Positions 1-9,756 of a stretch of 64,000 nt of DNA are shown piece by piece (position 1 is the stretch's first letter; every line of letters begins with the position of its first letter). The DNA lies in the NCBI GenBank assembly GCA_007827375.1, contig VISH01000002.1, forward strand, positions 1,017,001 to 1,081,000, written 5' to 3'. The notes under the pieces were generated by a model. That model searched no databases and was not told the DNA's origin. It saw only the letters and a list, made by a program, of their open reading frames with translations. A program made the position numbers and the translations under genes. The DNA comes from Alteromonadaceae bacterium 2753L.S.0a.02. Lineage in GTDB: Bacteria > Pseudomonadota > Gammaproteobacteria > Pseudomonadales > Cellvibrionaceae.

Positions 1-112
1 GAAGATGAATGATATGCCAATTCTGTGTTTCGGCGTTCGTGGGTCATCAAACTTGTTGTGTTCAGTACTCGGTGCTATCACTTAAAGCAACACTGGTTGG
101 AGCTGATTTCTA

Positions 113-730
113 ATGATGGCGCTTAAATACGCAGTATTAGCGGTTTGTTGGCTGCTGATATTCATTGGTGAGCAAGTCATGGCTGCGGGCTATACCCCAG
201 GAGAGCCGTACAGATTTGTTGATCAGCAAGGGCGGGTGTTTTTCACAGATAAACCTCCTCACGACGGTTACGTAAAACTCGTTAAAACCTGGAAGGGTTG
301 GCAACTTCCCGTCATGAGCGGGGACTTTGCACGCAATAAGCGCCGTTACCAGCCGCTGGTACACGATATTTCGCGATGTCACAAGCTGCAGCCTGAATTG
401 GCTGACGCTGTGGTGTATGTGGAAAGTTTCTATAACCCAGATGCCATTTCCAGTGCGGGTGCAATGGGTTTAATGCAACTGATGCCCGCAACTGCAAAAC
501 GCTACGGTGTGCACAACCGCCGTGACCCCCAGAAAAATATTGAGGCAGGGGTTCTCTACCTTAAAGATTTAATGGTGATGTTTGATAACGATTTGGAGTT
601 GGTGTTGGCCGCGTATAACGCTGGCGAGAACGCGGTAAAGCGCTATGGCAATCGCGTACCGCCCTACCAGGAAACCCGTGAATACGTGCATCGTGTAAAA
701 CAGCGCCTCAGTCTTGCGGGCGGCTATTAA
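113..730 (+). CDS. Lytic transglycosylase (SLT) with N-terminal DUF4124-like segment
   Basis: Predicted periplasmic murein lytic transglycosylase that cleaves the MurNAc-GlcNAc bond of peptidoglycan to leave 1,6-anhydro ends. A hydrophobic signal segment spans about residues 4-25. A DUF4124-like stretch (about 30-60, YRFVDQQGRVFFTDKPP) resembles the small domain often fused to such enzymes. The SLT fold follows: VESFYNPDAISSAGAMGLMQ carries the catalytic Glu at about residue 104, and the AYNAGENAV motif lies at about 167-175. At 205 aa it is a compact family member. Two ATGs (113 and 116) are in tandem and cannot be separated by eye. It converges on the minus-strand transporter, with a terminator between them. 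The family call is firm; the exact substrate role is not. Confidence 0.9.
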   Translation: MMALKYAVLAVCWLLIFIGEQVMAAGYTPGEPYRFVDQQGRVFFTDKPPHDGYVKLVKTWKGWQLPVMSGDFARNKRRYQPLVHDISRCHKLQPELADAVVYVESFYNPDAISSAGAMGLMQLMPATAKRYGVHNRRDPQKNIEAGVLYLKDLMVMFDNDLELVLAAYNAGENAVKRYGNRVPPYQETREYVHRVKQRLSLAGGY

Positions 731-744
731 GTGCGCCCGCGATA

Positions 745-770
745 CTAAAAAAGGAGGCCGAAGCCTCCTT
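745..770 (-). terminator. Rho-independent terminator of the OFA transporter gene
   Basis: Perfect 8-bp stem AAGGAGGC / GCCTCCTT with a CGAA tetraloop at 751-770. Read on the minus strand it is followed by a run of T (complement of the A-run at 746-752). It lies 21 bp beyond the minus-strand stop codon at 791. The + strand lacks a long T tract, so it mainly serves the minus-strand gene. Confidence 0.85.
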
Positions 771-790
771 AGATGTGCAACCGAAAGCAC

Positions 791-2194
791 TTAGCCAGCG
801 GGTTGTTCAGCCATCGCAAGGTCGGCTTGTTGCGCGTTGCGGGCTGTGGCTCGCGCGATGTAGGCTTTCATAAGCAGTGACACAATAAGCGCGACAATAA
901 ACACACCAGCAAAGATATACAGCGTGGTTTCATAACTGCCGGTCACGGTGCGAACATACGCAGCAATTTGGGGGCCTGCTAAGCCTGCGGCAGCCCACGC
1001 AGTGAGTACATATCCGTGAATTGCACCCAATTGTTTGGTTCCGAAAAGGTCGCCAATAAACGCCGGCAAAGTTGCAAAACCACCGCCGTAACAAGTGAGA
1101 ATGGTGTAGAGCACCACCTGGAATAACAGTACGCTGGTAATGTTGGGCAGTGCGTAGAAGGCGAATATCTGAATGATAAAAAACGCCATATAGGTGTTGC
1201 CACGACCGAGGAAGTCTGACGCGGAAGCCCACCCGATACGACCGAGGCCATTAAACACTGACATCAAACCCACCACGGCTGCAGCTTCAGCGGCACTTAA
1301 ACCAATACTTTCCTGCGCGAGGGGGGAGGCCGAATAAATAACCGCGATGCCGCAAGTGATATTGATGAACATCATGGTCCACAAACCCCAGAAAGGCCCG
1401 GTTTTAACGGCTTCGTTGGCGGTTTGCTGGGAGATATCCACGGTGATTTTCTTTTTGCCGCTGGCGAGATCTTTTTCCATGCCTTCTGGCATCCAACCTT
1501 CTGGTGGGCGTTCCAGATAGGAGGCTGACGAGAACATCACAACCAGATAAACCACGCCCATAATGAACCAGTTGGCCGAAATGCCCTTGGCAGCAACAAT
1601 TGCCGCAATATGTTGATTTTGGGTGGTTTGATCAGCAATTGTTGCTACCTTAGCAGCGATTTCCGGCAGCGCTGCCGCTTCGGCTAACGAACCGACACTG
1701 TAGGCGCTGAGACCAAATTGAGTCATCAGCTTCTGGAACAGTGGCCCGCCGAAAAAGGCACCAAAGCCAAAGCCCATAATGGCCAAGCCTGTAGCCAAGC
1801 CCCGACGGTCCGGGAACCACTTCACCAGCGTCGACACCGGGGTAATGTAACCAATACCCAAACCGATGCCGCCAAGTACCCCGTAACCCAGCCAAATGAC
1901 GTACAGGTTCTGCATCATCGCACCCAGGCCCGCAACCAGGAGCCCACCGCCGAAGAACATCGCCGCGAGACGACCAGAGGTACGGGGCCCGCGTTTTTCC
2001 ACGAAGTGGCCCATGATGGCTGCAGAGATACCCAAAAAGAAAATCGCGAAGCTGAAGGTCCAGGCTATTTCATTGTTAGAGGCGTTTTCGAGGAGTTCGG
2101 CGAGGGGCTTTTTATACACACTAAACGCGTACACGGAGCCAATGGATGCGTGCACGCCCACGGCAGAGAGGGCGATGAGCCAGCGATTTTTCAT
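791..2194 (-). CDS. OFA-family MFS transporter (oxalate/formate antiporter-like)
   Basis: Major facilitator of the OFA branch, 467 aa, with 12 predicted membrane segments. The N-terminus (WLIALSAVGVHASIGSVYAF) and the segment GWLGYG..GGIGLGIGYITPVSTLVKWFPDRRGLATGLAIMGFG-type region in the first half are typical of this family, as is the NGLGRIGWASASDFLGR loop at mid-protein. Family members carry small carboxylates (oxalate, formate, pyruvate and others). The real substrate cannot be read from sequence, and no oxalate or formate catabolic gene lies beside it. It is monocistronic, ends in its own terminator, and converges on the transglycosylase gene. Confidence 0.85.
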   Translation of the reverse strand: MKNRWLIALSAVGVHASIGSVYAFSVYKKPLAELLENASNNEIAWTFSFAIFFLGISAAIMGHFVEKRGPRTSGRLAAMFFGGGLLVAGLGAMMQNLYVIWLGYGVLGGIGLGIGYITPVSTLVKWFPDRRGLATGLAIMGFGFGAFFGGPLFQKLMTQFGLSAYSVGSLAEAAALPEIAAKVATIADQTTQNQHIAAIVAAKGISANWFIMGVVYLVVMFSSASYLERPPEGWMPEGMEKDLASGKKKITVDISQQTANEAVKTGPFWGLWTMMFINITCGIAVIYSASPLAQESIGLSAAEAAAVVGLMSVFNGLGRIGWASASDFLGRGNTYMAFFIIQIFAFYALPNITSVLLFQVVLYTILTCYGGGFATLPAFIGDLFGTKQLGAIHGYVLTAWAAAGLAGPQIAAYVRTVTGSYETTLYIFAGVFIVALIVSLLMKAYIARATARNAQQADLAMAEQPAG

Positions 2195-2305
2195 GATAGT
2201 TACCTTTAAGTTTATAGATGTTAGGTTGCGGTAACTTTACGCTTTTTGGCTGGCGGGGCGTTGATAGAAGTCAATGGCGTCAGGGCTTGCGGGGGAGCCG
2301 CGTGC

Positions 2306-3226
2306 CTAATTCGAGGCGATGGCTGTGAGTAGATCCACACCGGGTGGCATATACCAGAGTGCCAGGCGCGAGAGCGGCGTTTCGCTGGGTATATAGGGGT
2401 TTTCGAGGTGTAATATCACGCGCTTTTCCAACTTGGCTTTTTGAATAAGACTTGCAAAATGGTTGTCAAAAAGCTTCATAAAGCTCCCGTCTGCTATCGC
2501 CAGCTCGAAACCCCGGGTAAGTAAATTTGCGAGTTCATGATTATCATTACGTACAAAAAAATAATCTGCCGTGGGGTACCAGAAGGCGAATTTAGGCTCC
2601 ACCACCAGCTTGAGGTTTTTGTGCATATCGAGCTCATCCCAAATTTCAGCAATACTGCGTGGGAAGTAGTCGATCCTGTCGCGGGTTAGCATCGCCACGA
2701 GGCTCTCTCGGTTGACCGAAGTGATAACCTGCATATTGTTGGCTCTGAGTATACGGGTATCGGGCCAGTCGTGGCCCTGGCCTGCGAGAAATGCGCGCAA
2801 ATCGGTGAGTGTTTTAGCTTGACTGAAGGCCTGTTTCTTGTGGGGTGAAATCAGTGAAATACGCCAACCAAGGAGGCCGCGGGAAATGGGAATACGCACC
2901 GGGAGCATTTTCGATTCGCGGTTGGTGTTGGTGTGCATCCAACAAACATCGTAGCGCCCGTTGCGCAGTTCCACACTCACTCGACTTTCAGGGATGGTGG
3001 ACACTGGGATAGGCTCAAGACGGTAATCGACGCGGGCCTTATCCAAGATCAGTGAGAGTACCTCAACGGAGTAGCGCGTCCGGATAATATAGGCATCGTC
3101 GGCGACAACACTGGGATAGCGGATAATCAAGGGCGCGCTAGAGCAGGGCAACGCCGGGCATCCGGCGATCAGGAAAAAAATCGCGTATGCGAGAATACTC
3201 CTATTGGCAACGCCGCGTCGCCGCAT
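2306..3226 (-). CDS. Periplasmic solute-binding-like protein (SBP_bac_3 fold)
   Basis: 306 aa with an N-terminal signal segment (ILAYAIFFLIAGCPALPCSSA, about residues 10-31). The rest resembles orphan type-2 periplasmic binding proteins related to amino-acid ABC binding proteins: an early Y-S-V-E-V-L-like helix, a C-W-M-H segment near residue 95, a central DYFPRSIAEIWDEL stretch, and a late helix (LLTRGFELAIADGSF). No ABC permease or ATPase is adjacent, so it is more likely a stand-alone sensor-like or scavenging protein than part of a transporter. It lies 90 bp upstream of the 3' end of the transglutaminase gene on the same strand and need not be co-transcribed with it. Ligand unknown. Confidence 0.65.
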   Translation of the reverse strand: MRRRGVANRSILAYAIFFLIAGCPALPCSSAPLIIRYPSVVADDAYIIRTRYSVEVLSLILDKARVDYRLEPIPVSTIPESRVSVELRNGRYDVCWMHTNTNRESKMLPVRIPISRGLLGWRISLISPHKKQAFSQAKTLTDLRAFLAGQGHDWPDTRILRANNMQVITSVNRESLVAMLTRDRIDYFPRSIAEIWDELDMHKNLKLVVEPKFAFWYPTADYFFVRNDNHELANLLTRGFELAIADGSFMKLFDNHFASLIQKAKLEKRVILHLENPYIPSETPLSRLALWYMPPGVDLLTAIASN

Positions 3227-3316
3227 CCTGGTTGCTCCGGTTAAACAAAGGGTATCTTCTTAGTCTAGCGGAAAGTACTGGCGTTGTATGTCAAGCGCGC
3301 CATCAGCAATGCCAGC

Positions 3317-4198
3317 TCAGATACGTGCTACGTCTACCGATACTTTGAGCAGCGGTTGCTCTCCACCACCGAAAATTACACCCCGAAGCGGGGTAACGTC
3401 AAAGTAATCTCTGCCCCAGGCGGTAATGATATGCTGGTCACCGGAGATTTGATTGTTAGTAGGGTCAAACTCGAACCATCCTTCTCGGGGCGAGTAAACT
3501 GAGATCCAAGCGTGTGATGCATCGGAACCAACGAGTTTTTCCTTGCCGGGAGGGGGCAGAGTTTCAATGTACCCAGATACGTATTTCGCCGGATAACCGA
3601 GAGCGCGCAAACAGGCGATTTCGAGGTGGGCGAAATCCTGGCACACCCCCTTACGATTTTTAAGGACCTCGGTAAGCGGCGTGGCAACCGTGGTGGATTC
3701 GGGGCAGTACTCGAAATCTTCAAAGATGCGGCGTGTCAAATCAGAAACCGCAGAAAGTAGGGGCCGATCTTCTTCAAAGGAAGGTAGGGCGTATTCGCGC
3801 AGGTCTTCGTTCACTTTTACCATGGACGAATCCAGCAAGAATTCACGGGCAAAGAGAACTTCCGGATCTTTGGATTCGCTGAGTTGTAAGCGTGCGTCGA
3901 AACAGGTAACCCCTAAATCGAGGTTGAGTGCGGTTTTCTGAGGCGACACCTCAACTTCGCTTTCAGAGGTAATCACCAGTTTTTCATGGGGCCGCTGAAT
4001 TTCGAAATGAAAGGATTGATTACCAAAATAATCTTCGCGTTTTGCCGTGAAAGACGCGTGCGGTGCGATGGCGATGCGATTTTGTTCGCAGGTTTGTCGC
4101 AAGGTCGTGCGGGGCACCATATGGGCCAGGTTATAACAGTGAGAAACGCGAGCCGCGTATTCGTACTCAGTGATGTGGCGAATGCGGTATTTCATCAT
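3317..4198 (-). CDS. Transglutaminase-like cysteine peptidase of the ATP-grasp/alpha-E operon
   Basis: 293 aa cytoplasmic-looking protein. An N-terminal beta-rich 'bacterial transglutaminase-like N' region begins KYRIRHITEYEYAARVSHCY, and the papain-like core follows. Cys is in RKGVCQDFAHLEIACLRALG, His in DASHAWISVY and Asp in WFEFDPTNNQ, so the triad is intact. Its ATG overlaps the TGA of the upstream ATP-grasp/alpha-E gene by 4 bp (4195-4198), which implies translational coupling. This pairing is widespread and conserved; comparative work has proposed that the proteins act on a peptide-like substrate, but the biochemical role is still unclear. The family call is firm. Confidence 0.85.
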   Translation of the reverse strand: MMKYRIRHITEYEYAARVSHCYNLAHMVPRTTLRQTCEQNRIAIAPHASFTAKREDYFGNQSFHFEIQRPHEKLVITSESEVEVSPQKTALNLDLGVTCFDARLQLSESKDPEVLFAREFLLDSSMVKVNEDLREYALPSFEEDRPLLSAVSDLTRRIFEDFEYCPESTTVATPLTEVLKNRKGVCQDFAHLEIACLRALGYPAKYVSGYIETLPPPGKEKLVGSDASHAWISVYSPREGWFEFDPTNNQISGDQHIITAWGRDYFDVTPLRGVIFGGGEQPLLKVSVDVARI

Positions 4199-6744
4199 CG
4201 CTCATCCCAGGGTTTGTGAACCAACTGTTGTGGCCCAATGCGGTGATCGAAATACTTATCGCTTATCACGTTACTTAAACTACCTAACAGTTCTTTTAAT
4301 TTTGACAGCAAAGCGTTGAGGTTTTCACGTTCGTCCTGGTCTTCGTCTTCCGCCAGTTCGGATAAGAGCGAGAGGCGCACAGAGGTTTCGCATTCCAAAA
4401 TCAAGCGCTGCTCCGGGGTTAATTCGATAGTTGTTTTTGCCAGAGGCAGAGACGCAATGTGTGCTTTTAATTGATCGAGTTGATACAACAAAGAACGGGG
4501 ATTGGATGTGTCCATCATCACCAGTTCCATCACTTGTGTGACCCCCATGCGCGCGCGGTAGCGTCGGCGATAACTGATAAGCGCTTCCACTGAAATAAGC
4601 AGGGCTTCGATGAGCGCAATCTGGTCGTTTTCCGCCAGCACTGGCACCAGCAAGTGCTCCATGGCACAAACAGTTTGCATGGCGCGTTCGATGCGTCTGC
4701 CTATGTCCATGAATTGCCAACCCACACCGCGCACCATGCTTTCTTGTGACAGGCCGGCCAAGGCCATGAGTGCGGTTACCAGTGGGTCGAGAGCTTCCTC
4801 CGGCGCAGAACCCAAACCGCCGACAAGGGAATCTTCGAGGGTGTCGAGCGCATCACGAATATCGTTAATGACCCGCAAGGTATCAGAAGATAACAATTCC
4901 TTAGACTCGTCAGCACTTTGAAGCATGCTGGTGAGGCTGTGATACACGCTGCCGATGCGGTGAGGATCTTTGGCAACCAGTAACAGCTCATCTTCCGGGT
5001 GTTTCAGAAGACTGTCTTCACAACCTTTAAACCCTGGCAAAGTTGCTGTTATGCCCGTTACGGTCTCGAGTAGATGCTTGCGGCTTACGGTAGATACGGG
5101 TTCTTCACCATTGAGTTTGATGAACACCGTACGCAGAATTCGCATTGATGCTTCGGCGCGTTCCGCATAGCGGCCCATCCAGAACAGGTTTTCCACCACG
5201 CGACTGGGTAAGCTTATCAATTGTGCTTCAGCAGACCCGACGTCGCTGGCTTTGTCGCCCACGGTCGCACGTTCAGGTTCGGAGGCAATCACCCAGGTAT
5301 CTTTACTTTGCGAGCCTGCCTGTCCAGCAATCAGAAAGCCATTCTCTTCGGTGCCGACACGGGTTAAGCCGCCAGGCATCAGCAGGTAGGAGGTATCGCT
5401 ACCTACTGCGAAGCTGCGCATAATGGCCGGGCGCGGTTGCAAGGTACCATTTACGAAGGCCGGCAGATGGCAGGCGTTCATCATCGGCTGCGCCACGAAT
5501 TGCATCGGGTTTGCTTTAATTTGCGCAATCAACGCTTCGCGTTGTGGCGTTGTCAGATCCTGGACCCGGGTACTGACCTCGCCGCGGCCGCGATAGATGG
5601 GTTTTATAACAAGATTTTCGAGATTGGCGAGCACATATTTGAGATCTTTTGGGTCACCACACCAGTAAGTGCTGACTGACCTCATACGAGGTTCCCGCCC
5701 CAGCAACGACTTGCTGATTGCCGGTAAATATTTAAGCAGCACCGGATTTTCGAGTACGCCTGAACCCAGCGGATTGGCAATTGCGACACGACCGGCGCGC
5801 ACCACTTCCAGCAGGCCGGGTACACCCAGTTGCGAGTCACTGCGCAGTTCAACTGGGTCGCAATACCAGTCATCGACGCGTCTTAGGATGACATCTACAC
5901 GGCTCAGGCCATCCAGTGAACGCATCCAGACAAAGCCGTTGCGGACCACCAAATCGCCACTTTGCACCAGCGAGAAGCCGAGATAGTTGGCGAGGTAGGC
6001 GTGTTCAAAATAAGTTTCGTTGTGTGCACCGGGGGTTAGCAGGGCGACCCTTGGCTGATCGTGATTAACCGACAGCGATGTAAGTTTGTGACGCAAGCGT
6101 TGAAAAAATGCTGCGAGGCGATGTACCTGGCTATCGCGAAACAGGCTGGGCAGCACGCGTGACATCACTGTGCGATTTTCAAGCGCATAGCCCATACCAC
6201 TGGGCGCCTGGGTACGATCGGTAAGAACAAATATCTCGCCGTCTTCGGTGCGCATCATATCGACGGCGTGAATAATTAACTCGTGTTCCCCGGGAGTGGT
6301 GACGCCATGGCACGGGCGCAGAAAACCGCCATGGGCGAAAAGTGCTTCCGAGGGAAGAATGCCGTGGCGGATCAATTCACGGTCGCCGTAGAGGTCTTTC
6401 AAAATGGCATTGAACAGTTCGGCGCGTTCCAATAAACCGGATTCAATATGGCCCCATTCCTCGCTGCTGAGCAGCGCGGGCACCAGATCCAACTCCCAGG
6501 TCCGACCGGGTTTAGAATCTTCGCCGTAAATATTGTAGGTGGCACCGTCGTCGCGCAGAATGCGCGCAGCTTTGTTCTGTCGTTCCGCCATGGCCTCCGG
6601 GCCCAGCGCACGCAGGGCCTCTAACAAATACTGCCAGTGGGCGCGAGGCTTGCCGTTGGCTTCGTACACTTCGTCAGCAGCATCGCTGCTGGGGCTGTAC
6701 ACCAGCTCGGGCGGCAGTATGGGTGACGGTTCTGACTGGGGCAC
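4195..6744 (-). CDS. Circularly permuted type-2 ATP-grasp + alpha-E domain fusion protein
   Basis: 849 aa. The first ~480 residues match circularly permuted ATP-grasp enzymes (LFNAILKDLYGDRELIRHGILP near 90-110, TDRTQAPSGMGYALENR near 175, the NLVIKPIYRGRGE strand near 385). The C-terminal ~330 residues match the alpha-E helical domain (SLPSRVVENLFWMGRYAERAE near 510 opens it). In many genomes these are separate genes; here they are fused. ATP-grasp enzymes form amide or peptide bonds with ATP, so with the overlapping transglutaminase gene a peptide ligase/peptidase pair is the usual inference. No substrate is known. It is the first gene of a two-gene operon, and the 222 bp upstream must hold the promoter. 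Confidence 0.88.
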   Translation of the reverse strand: MPQSEPSPILPPELVYSPSSDAADEVYEANGKPRAHWQYLLEALRALGPEAMAERQNKAARILRDDGATYNIYGEDSKPGRTWELDLVPALLSSEEWGHIESGLLERAELFNAILKDLYGDRELIRHGILPSEALFAHGGFLRPCHGVTTPGEHELIIHAVDMMRTEDGEIFVLTDRTQAPSGMGYALENRTVMSRVLPSLFRDSQVHRLAAFFQRLRHKLTSLSVNHDQPRVALLTPGAHNETYFEHAYLANYLGFSLVQSGDLVVRNGFVWMRSLDGLSRVDVILRRVDDWYCDPVELRSDSQLGVPGLLEVVRAGRVAIANPLGSGVLENPVLLKYLPAISKSLLGREPRMRSVSTYWCGDPKDLKYVLANLENLVIKPIYRGRGEVSTRVQDLTTPQREALIAQIKANPMQFVAQPMMNACHLPAFVNGTLQPRPAIMRSFAVGSDTSYLLMPGGLTRVGTEENGFLIAGQAGSQSKDTWVIASEPERATVGDKASDVGSAEAQLISLPSRVVENLFWMGRYAERAEASMRILRTVFIKLNGEEPVSTVSRKHLLETVTGITATLPGFKGCEDSLLKHPEDELLLVAKDPHRIGSVYHSLTSMLQSADESKELLSSDTLRVINDIRDALDTLEDSLVGGLGSAPEEALDPLVTALMALAGLSQESMVRGVGWQFMDIGRRIERAMQTVCAMEHLLVPVLAENDQIALIEALLISVEALISYRRRYRARMGVTQVMELVMMDTSNPRSLLYQLDQLKAHIASLPLAKTTIELTPEQRLILECETSVRLSLLSELAEDEDQDERENLNALLSKLKELLGSLSNVISDKYFDHRIGPQQLVHKPWDER

Positions 6745-6966
6745 AGCAACTCTCTTGGTTAACGAATGTGAACAAAGGGCGCGAAAGCTTACCCGAAGCC
6801 TTGGCGATGTGCCATCTTCGTGATTATTCAGAAGTTAGAAGTAATAGGGGCTTCGGCGTCCGTGTTAAGGGCAACTAGTTTCCAGGCCTGTGATGCATTT
6901 GTCCAGTGGCTGGCCGAGATAAAGTCGTGTTGTCGAAATCGCCTGGTGATCTAGAGATGGGATTGC

Positions 6967-7509
6967 TCAGAGTACCGGGAACTCCAGATAGAATTGCGCT
7001 GAGCTTAGAGTTTCAGTTTGTTCAGGCGACTTGCTGTTGCACCATTCAGCATCGATGGCCATGCGGAACCAGTGCTGCTCATCGCAACGGAATTCGATGC
7101 CCAGTTCGGCATCATTGCCTCGAACCAGTTTTTTGTTCTTTTTCATCGCCAATGGGTACTCCTGGCAATTGGAACGCAGTGCAACGGTTACCTGACAGTT
7201 GTCGAGCAGCTGTGGTTCGCGAATTTTTCCCGGGTTGAGGCTGGCACCATGGTCAGCGACTCGCAGCGTGAGACGCTTGAGAACGGCTTCGCCACCATTC
7301 ATGTTACAGAGGCGAACCCGAACAGCGCCTTTCCGCTGGCTGGCACTGGGATGCGCCACCTTAATTTTGCCAAACTCAACGACCGGGATGCTCTTTTGTT
7401 TGTAGCTATTCAGCAGGCTCTTTATTTTCCAAATAAGCAGCCCGATGATTAAGGAGCCAGAGCCGGCAAGAATGAGAAGTGAAGGCAGTGCTGTGAGACT
7501 GTTACCCAT
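6967..7509 (-). CDS. Hypothetical protein with one N-terminal membrane segment
   Basis: Taken from the ATG at 7509 (180 aa). A GTG 60 bp further upstream would add 20 polar residues that look unlike a protein start. One membrane helix (LPSLLILAGSGSLIIGLLIW) near the N-terminus is followed by basic residues and a beta-rich domain with scattered cysteines, possibly an Ig-like fold (VRVRLCNMNGGEAVLKRLTLRV). I recognise no family. The likely topology is a membrane anchor with a soluble domain. It lies between the ATP-grasp operon and the EF-G-like gene without obvious functional linkage. Confidence 0.6.
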   Translation of the reverse strand: MGNSLTALPSLLILAGSGSLIIGLLIWKIKSLLNSYKQKSIPVVEFGKIKVAHPSASQRKGAVRVRLCNMNGGEAVLKRLTLRVADHGASLNPGKIREPQLLDNCQVTVALRSNCQEYPLAMKKNKKLVRGNDAELGIEFRCDEQHWFRMAIDAEWCNSKSPEQTETLSSAQFYLEFPVL

Positions 7510-7722
7510 GAAGCTTGTCTTGTTCGCTGAAAGATGAGGGTGATCAAACACCTGAGTGTAAGTGAGCACACACTCTAAGAATAGCTTGAGCTGGCGCGAG
7601 ATTCCCGGAATGTGAGCCGGGTCTAACTTCCGGTACCGACCCGGCTTTGTGCCGAAATAAGAAACGGAATTGTCACGCGCTTGCGGTATAGCGCTGTACC
7701 CGCAAGCACGCCAGGTGTGCAG

Positions 7723-9756
7723 TTAGGTGGCGAATTCGGCGACTTTGAAATCTTTGCTGAGGGCCTGTTGTTGTTTCGGGGGCGCTGGATCGTAACGGCT
7801 GAATTCCACAGTGAAACTGCCTTCGCCGCCGGTCATCGATTTAATACGTGACTGATAATCGAATATTTCTGCCAATGGCATGCGGGCAGTAATCTGTACT
7901 CTTTCGTTAATATTTGTGGTGGCATTAGTCACCACACCGCGGTGTGACGATATATCGCCAGTGATGTCACCCATTGCCGAAGCCGGTGCCAGAATCGATA
8001 AATTAACAATCGGTTCGAGAACAATGGCGTCGGCTTTGGTGATGGCATCGAGGAATGCTTTACGGCCTGCAGCCACAAACGCAATTTCTTTCGAATCAAC
8101 CGGGTGATGTTTACCGTCATAAACGCTCACTCGTACGTCTTGTAGCGGGAAGCCTGCAACCGCACCTTCTTCAAGAATCTGCCGTACACCTTTCTCTACC
8201 GCTGGAATAAACTGCCCGGGAATTACACCACCCACAACCTTGTCGACAAATTCAAAGCCTTCACCGCGCTCCAAGGGTTCGATTTCTAGATAAACCTCTC
8301 CGAACTGGCCCGCGCCACCGGTTTGCTTTTTATGGCGGAAGTGGCCCTTGGCGGGTTTGGTTATGGTTTCTCGGTAATCGATGGTTGGCTGCTGGGTGTC
8401 TGCGGTTACGTTAAAAGTTTTTTCCATTTTCTCCAGCACGATTCTCAGATGAAATTCGCCCACGCCGTGAATAACGGTTTCATTGAGATTCACGCGGTGT
8501 TCGATGCGCAGGCTGGGATCTTCTGCTGCGAGTTTTTTCAGGGTATCGGAGAGCCGCTGTTCATCGCCGCGTCGTGTGGGTCGCACTGCGAGGCCGTACA
8601 TCGGTGCGGGGAAAGCGAGCGATTTAAGATGGATGTGATCGTCGTCGTGTGAATCGTGTAAAACAGTGTCGAATTCCGCGTCTTCGACCTTGGCGATTGC
8701 ACAGATATCACCGGGAATTGCCGCTGCAATTTCGTCGCGTTTTGCCCCCTGTACTTTAAAAAGGTGCGCCACTTTAAATGTTTTACGGGCTTCGCCAATG
8801 TAGAGCTGACTCTCTGGGGTGAGGGTGCCTTGGTGCACTCGTAGATAGGCGACTCGCCCCATGAAAGGGTCGACCGATACTTTGAATACATGTGCCAGCA
8901 CATGATCTTCTGCGCTCTCGGTAACCGAGATTGGCTTTTCGCCATTGAGAAATAAGGGGGTGTTGCCTTCGGTCGGGTTCGGCATCAATTCACTCAAAAC
9001 ACGTAATAACTGGTCGATGCCTGCACCTGTGCGCGCGGAAACAAAACAGATGGGAACCAGATGCTGACTGCGCAATGCCTTCTCAAATGGGTCGTGGAGT
9101 TGTTCGGGGCTGAGGTCTTCGCCCTGTTCAAGATACAGCGCCATTAACTCCTCATCCACTTCCACCACCTGATCAACAAGATTGTCATGGGCCTGGGTTA
9201 CGCTGCAAAATTCGGTTTTCGTTTTTACCGGTTCGAAGTAGCAGTCCACGACAGATTCATGGCCCGGAGTGGGTAAATTGAGCGGTAGACATTCATTACC
9301 AAATTGCGCTTGAAGGGCATTTATCAACTCAGAAACATCGTATTCGAGGGCATCGATTTTATTCACCACAATCAAGCGACACTTTTTACGTTGTGCGGCA
9401 ACCTCCATGATACGTTCGGTGACCATCTCAATACCGGCGTTAGCGTCTATTACCACGGCGACACTTTCCACCGCAGGCAGAATACTGATCGTGCGCCCCA
9501 CAAAATCGGGGTACCCGGGAGTATCAATAAGGTTTACGTGATTTTTGTTATAGTCAAAGCTGCATATGCTGGTTTCAACGGAATGTTGCAATGCCTTGGA
9601 TTGCTCATCCGAATCGCTAACCGTCGTTCCCCGTTCGAGTTCCCCCATAACTGGAATGGCTTTGGTCTCGAACAGGATGCGTTCAATAAGGCTGGTTTTA
9701 CCACTGCCAGCGTGGCCGGCAAATGCAATATTCCTGGTAGAAATTGTTTGGTTCAT
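7723..9756 (-). CDS. fusA2: Elongation factor G-2-like translational GTPase
   Basis: 677 aa with the five-domain EF-G plan. The P-loop is GHAGSGKTSL (about 14-23) rather than the GHIDAGKTT of canonical EF-G, switch II is DTPGYPDF, and the base-recognition motif is NKID. The C-terminal half has the EF-G IV/V motifs (GAGQFGEVYLEIEP; GDISSHRG). The variant P-loop and stand-alone location away from rpsL/rpsG/tuf mark it as a paralogue of the FusA2 / EF-G-2 type rather than the main translocase. Such paralogues have been linked to ribosome recycling or stress, but roles vary between lineages, so the symbol denotes subfamily only. 318 bp separate it from the divergent TIGR03546 gene. Confidence 0.85.
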   Translation of the reverse strand: MNQTISTRNIAFAGHAGSGKTSLIERILFETKAIPVMGELERGTTVSDSDEQSKALQHSVETSICSFDYNKNHVNLIDTPGYPDFVGRTISILPAVESVAVVIDANAGIEMVTERIMEVAAQRKKCRLIVVNKIDALEYDVSELINALQAQFGNECLPLNLPTPGHESVVDCYFEPVKTKTEFCSVTQAHDNLVDQVVEVDEELMALYLEQGEDLSPEQLHDPFEKALRSQHLVPICFVSARTGAGIDQLLRVLSELMPNPTEGNTPLFLNGEKPISVTESAEDHVLAHVFKVSVDPFMGRVAYLRVHQGTLTPESQLYIGEARKTFKVAHLFKVQGAKRDEIAAAIPGDICAIAKVEDAEFDTVLHDSHDDDHIHLKSLAFPAPMYGLAVRPTRRGDEQRLSDTLKKLAAEDPSLRIEHRVNLNETVIHGVGEFHLRIVLEKMEKTFNVTADTQQPTIDYRETITKPAKGHFRHKKQTGGAGQFGEVYLEIEPLERGEGFEFVDKVVGGVIPGQFIPAVEKGVRQILEEGAVAGFPLQDVRVSVYDGKHHPVDSKEIAFVAAGRKAFLDAITKADAIVLEPIVNLSILAPASAMGDITGDISSHRGVVTNATTNINERVQITARMPLAEIFDYQSRIKSMTGGEGSFTVEFSRYDPAPPKQQQALSKDFKVAEFAT

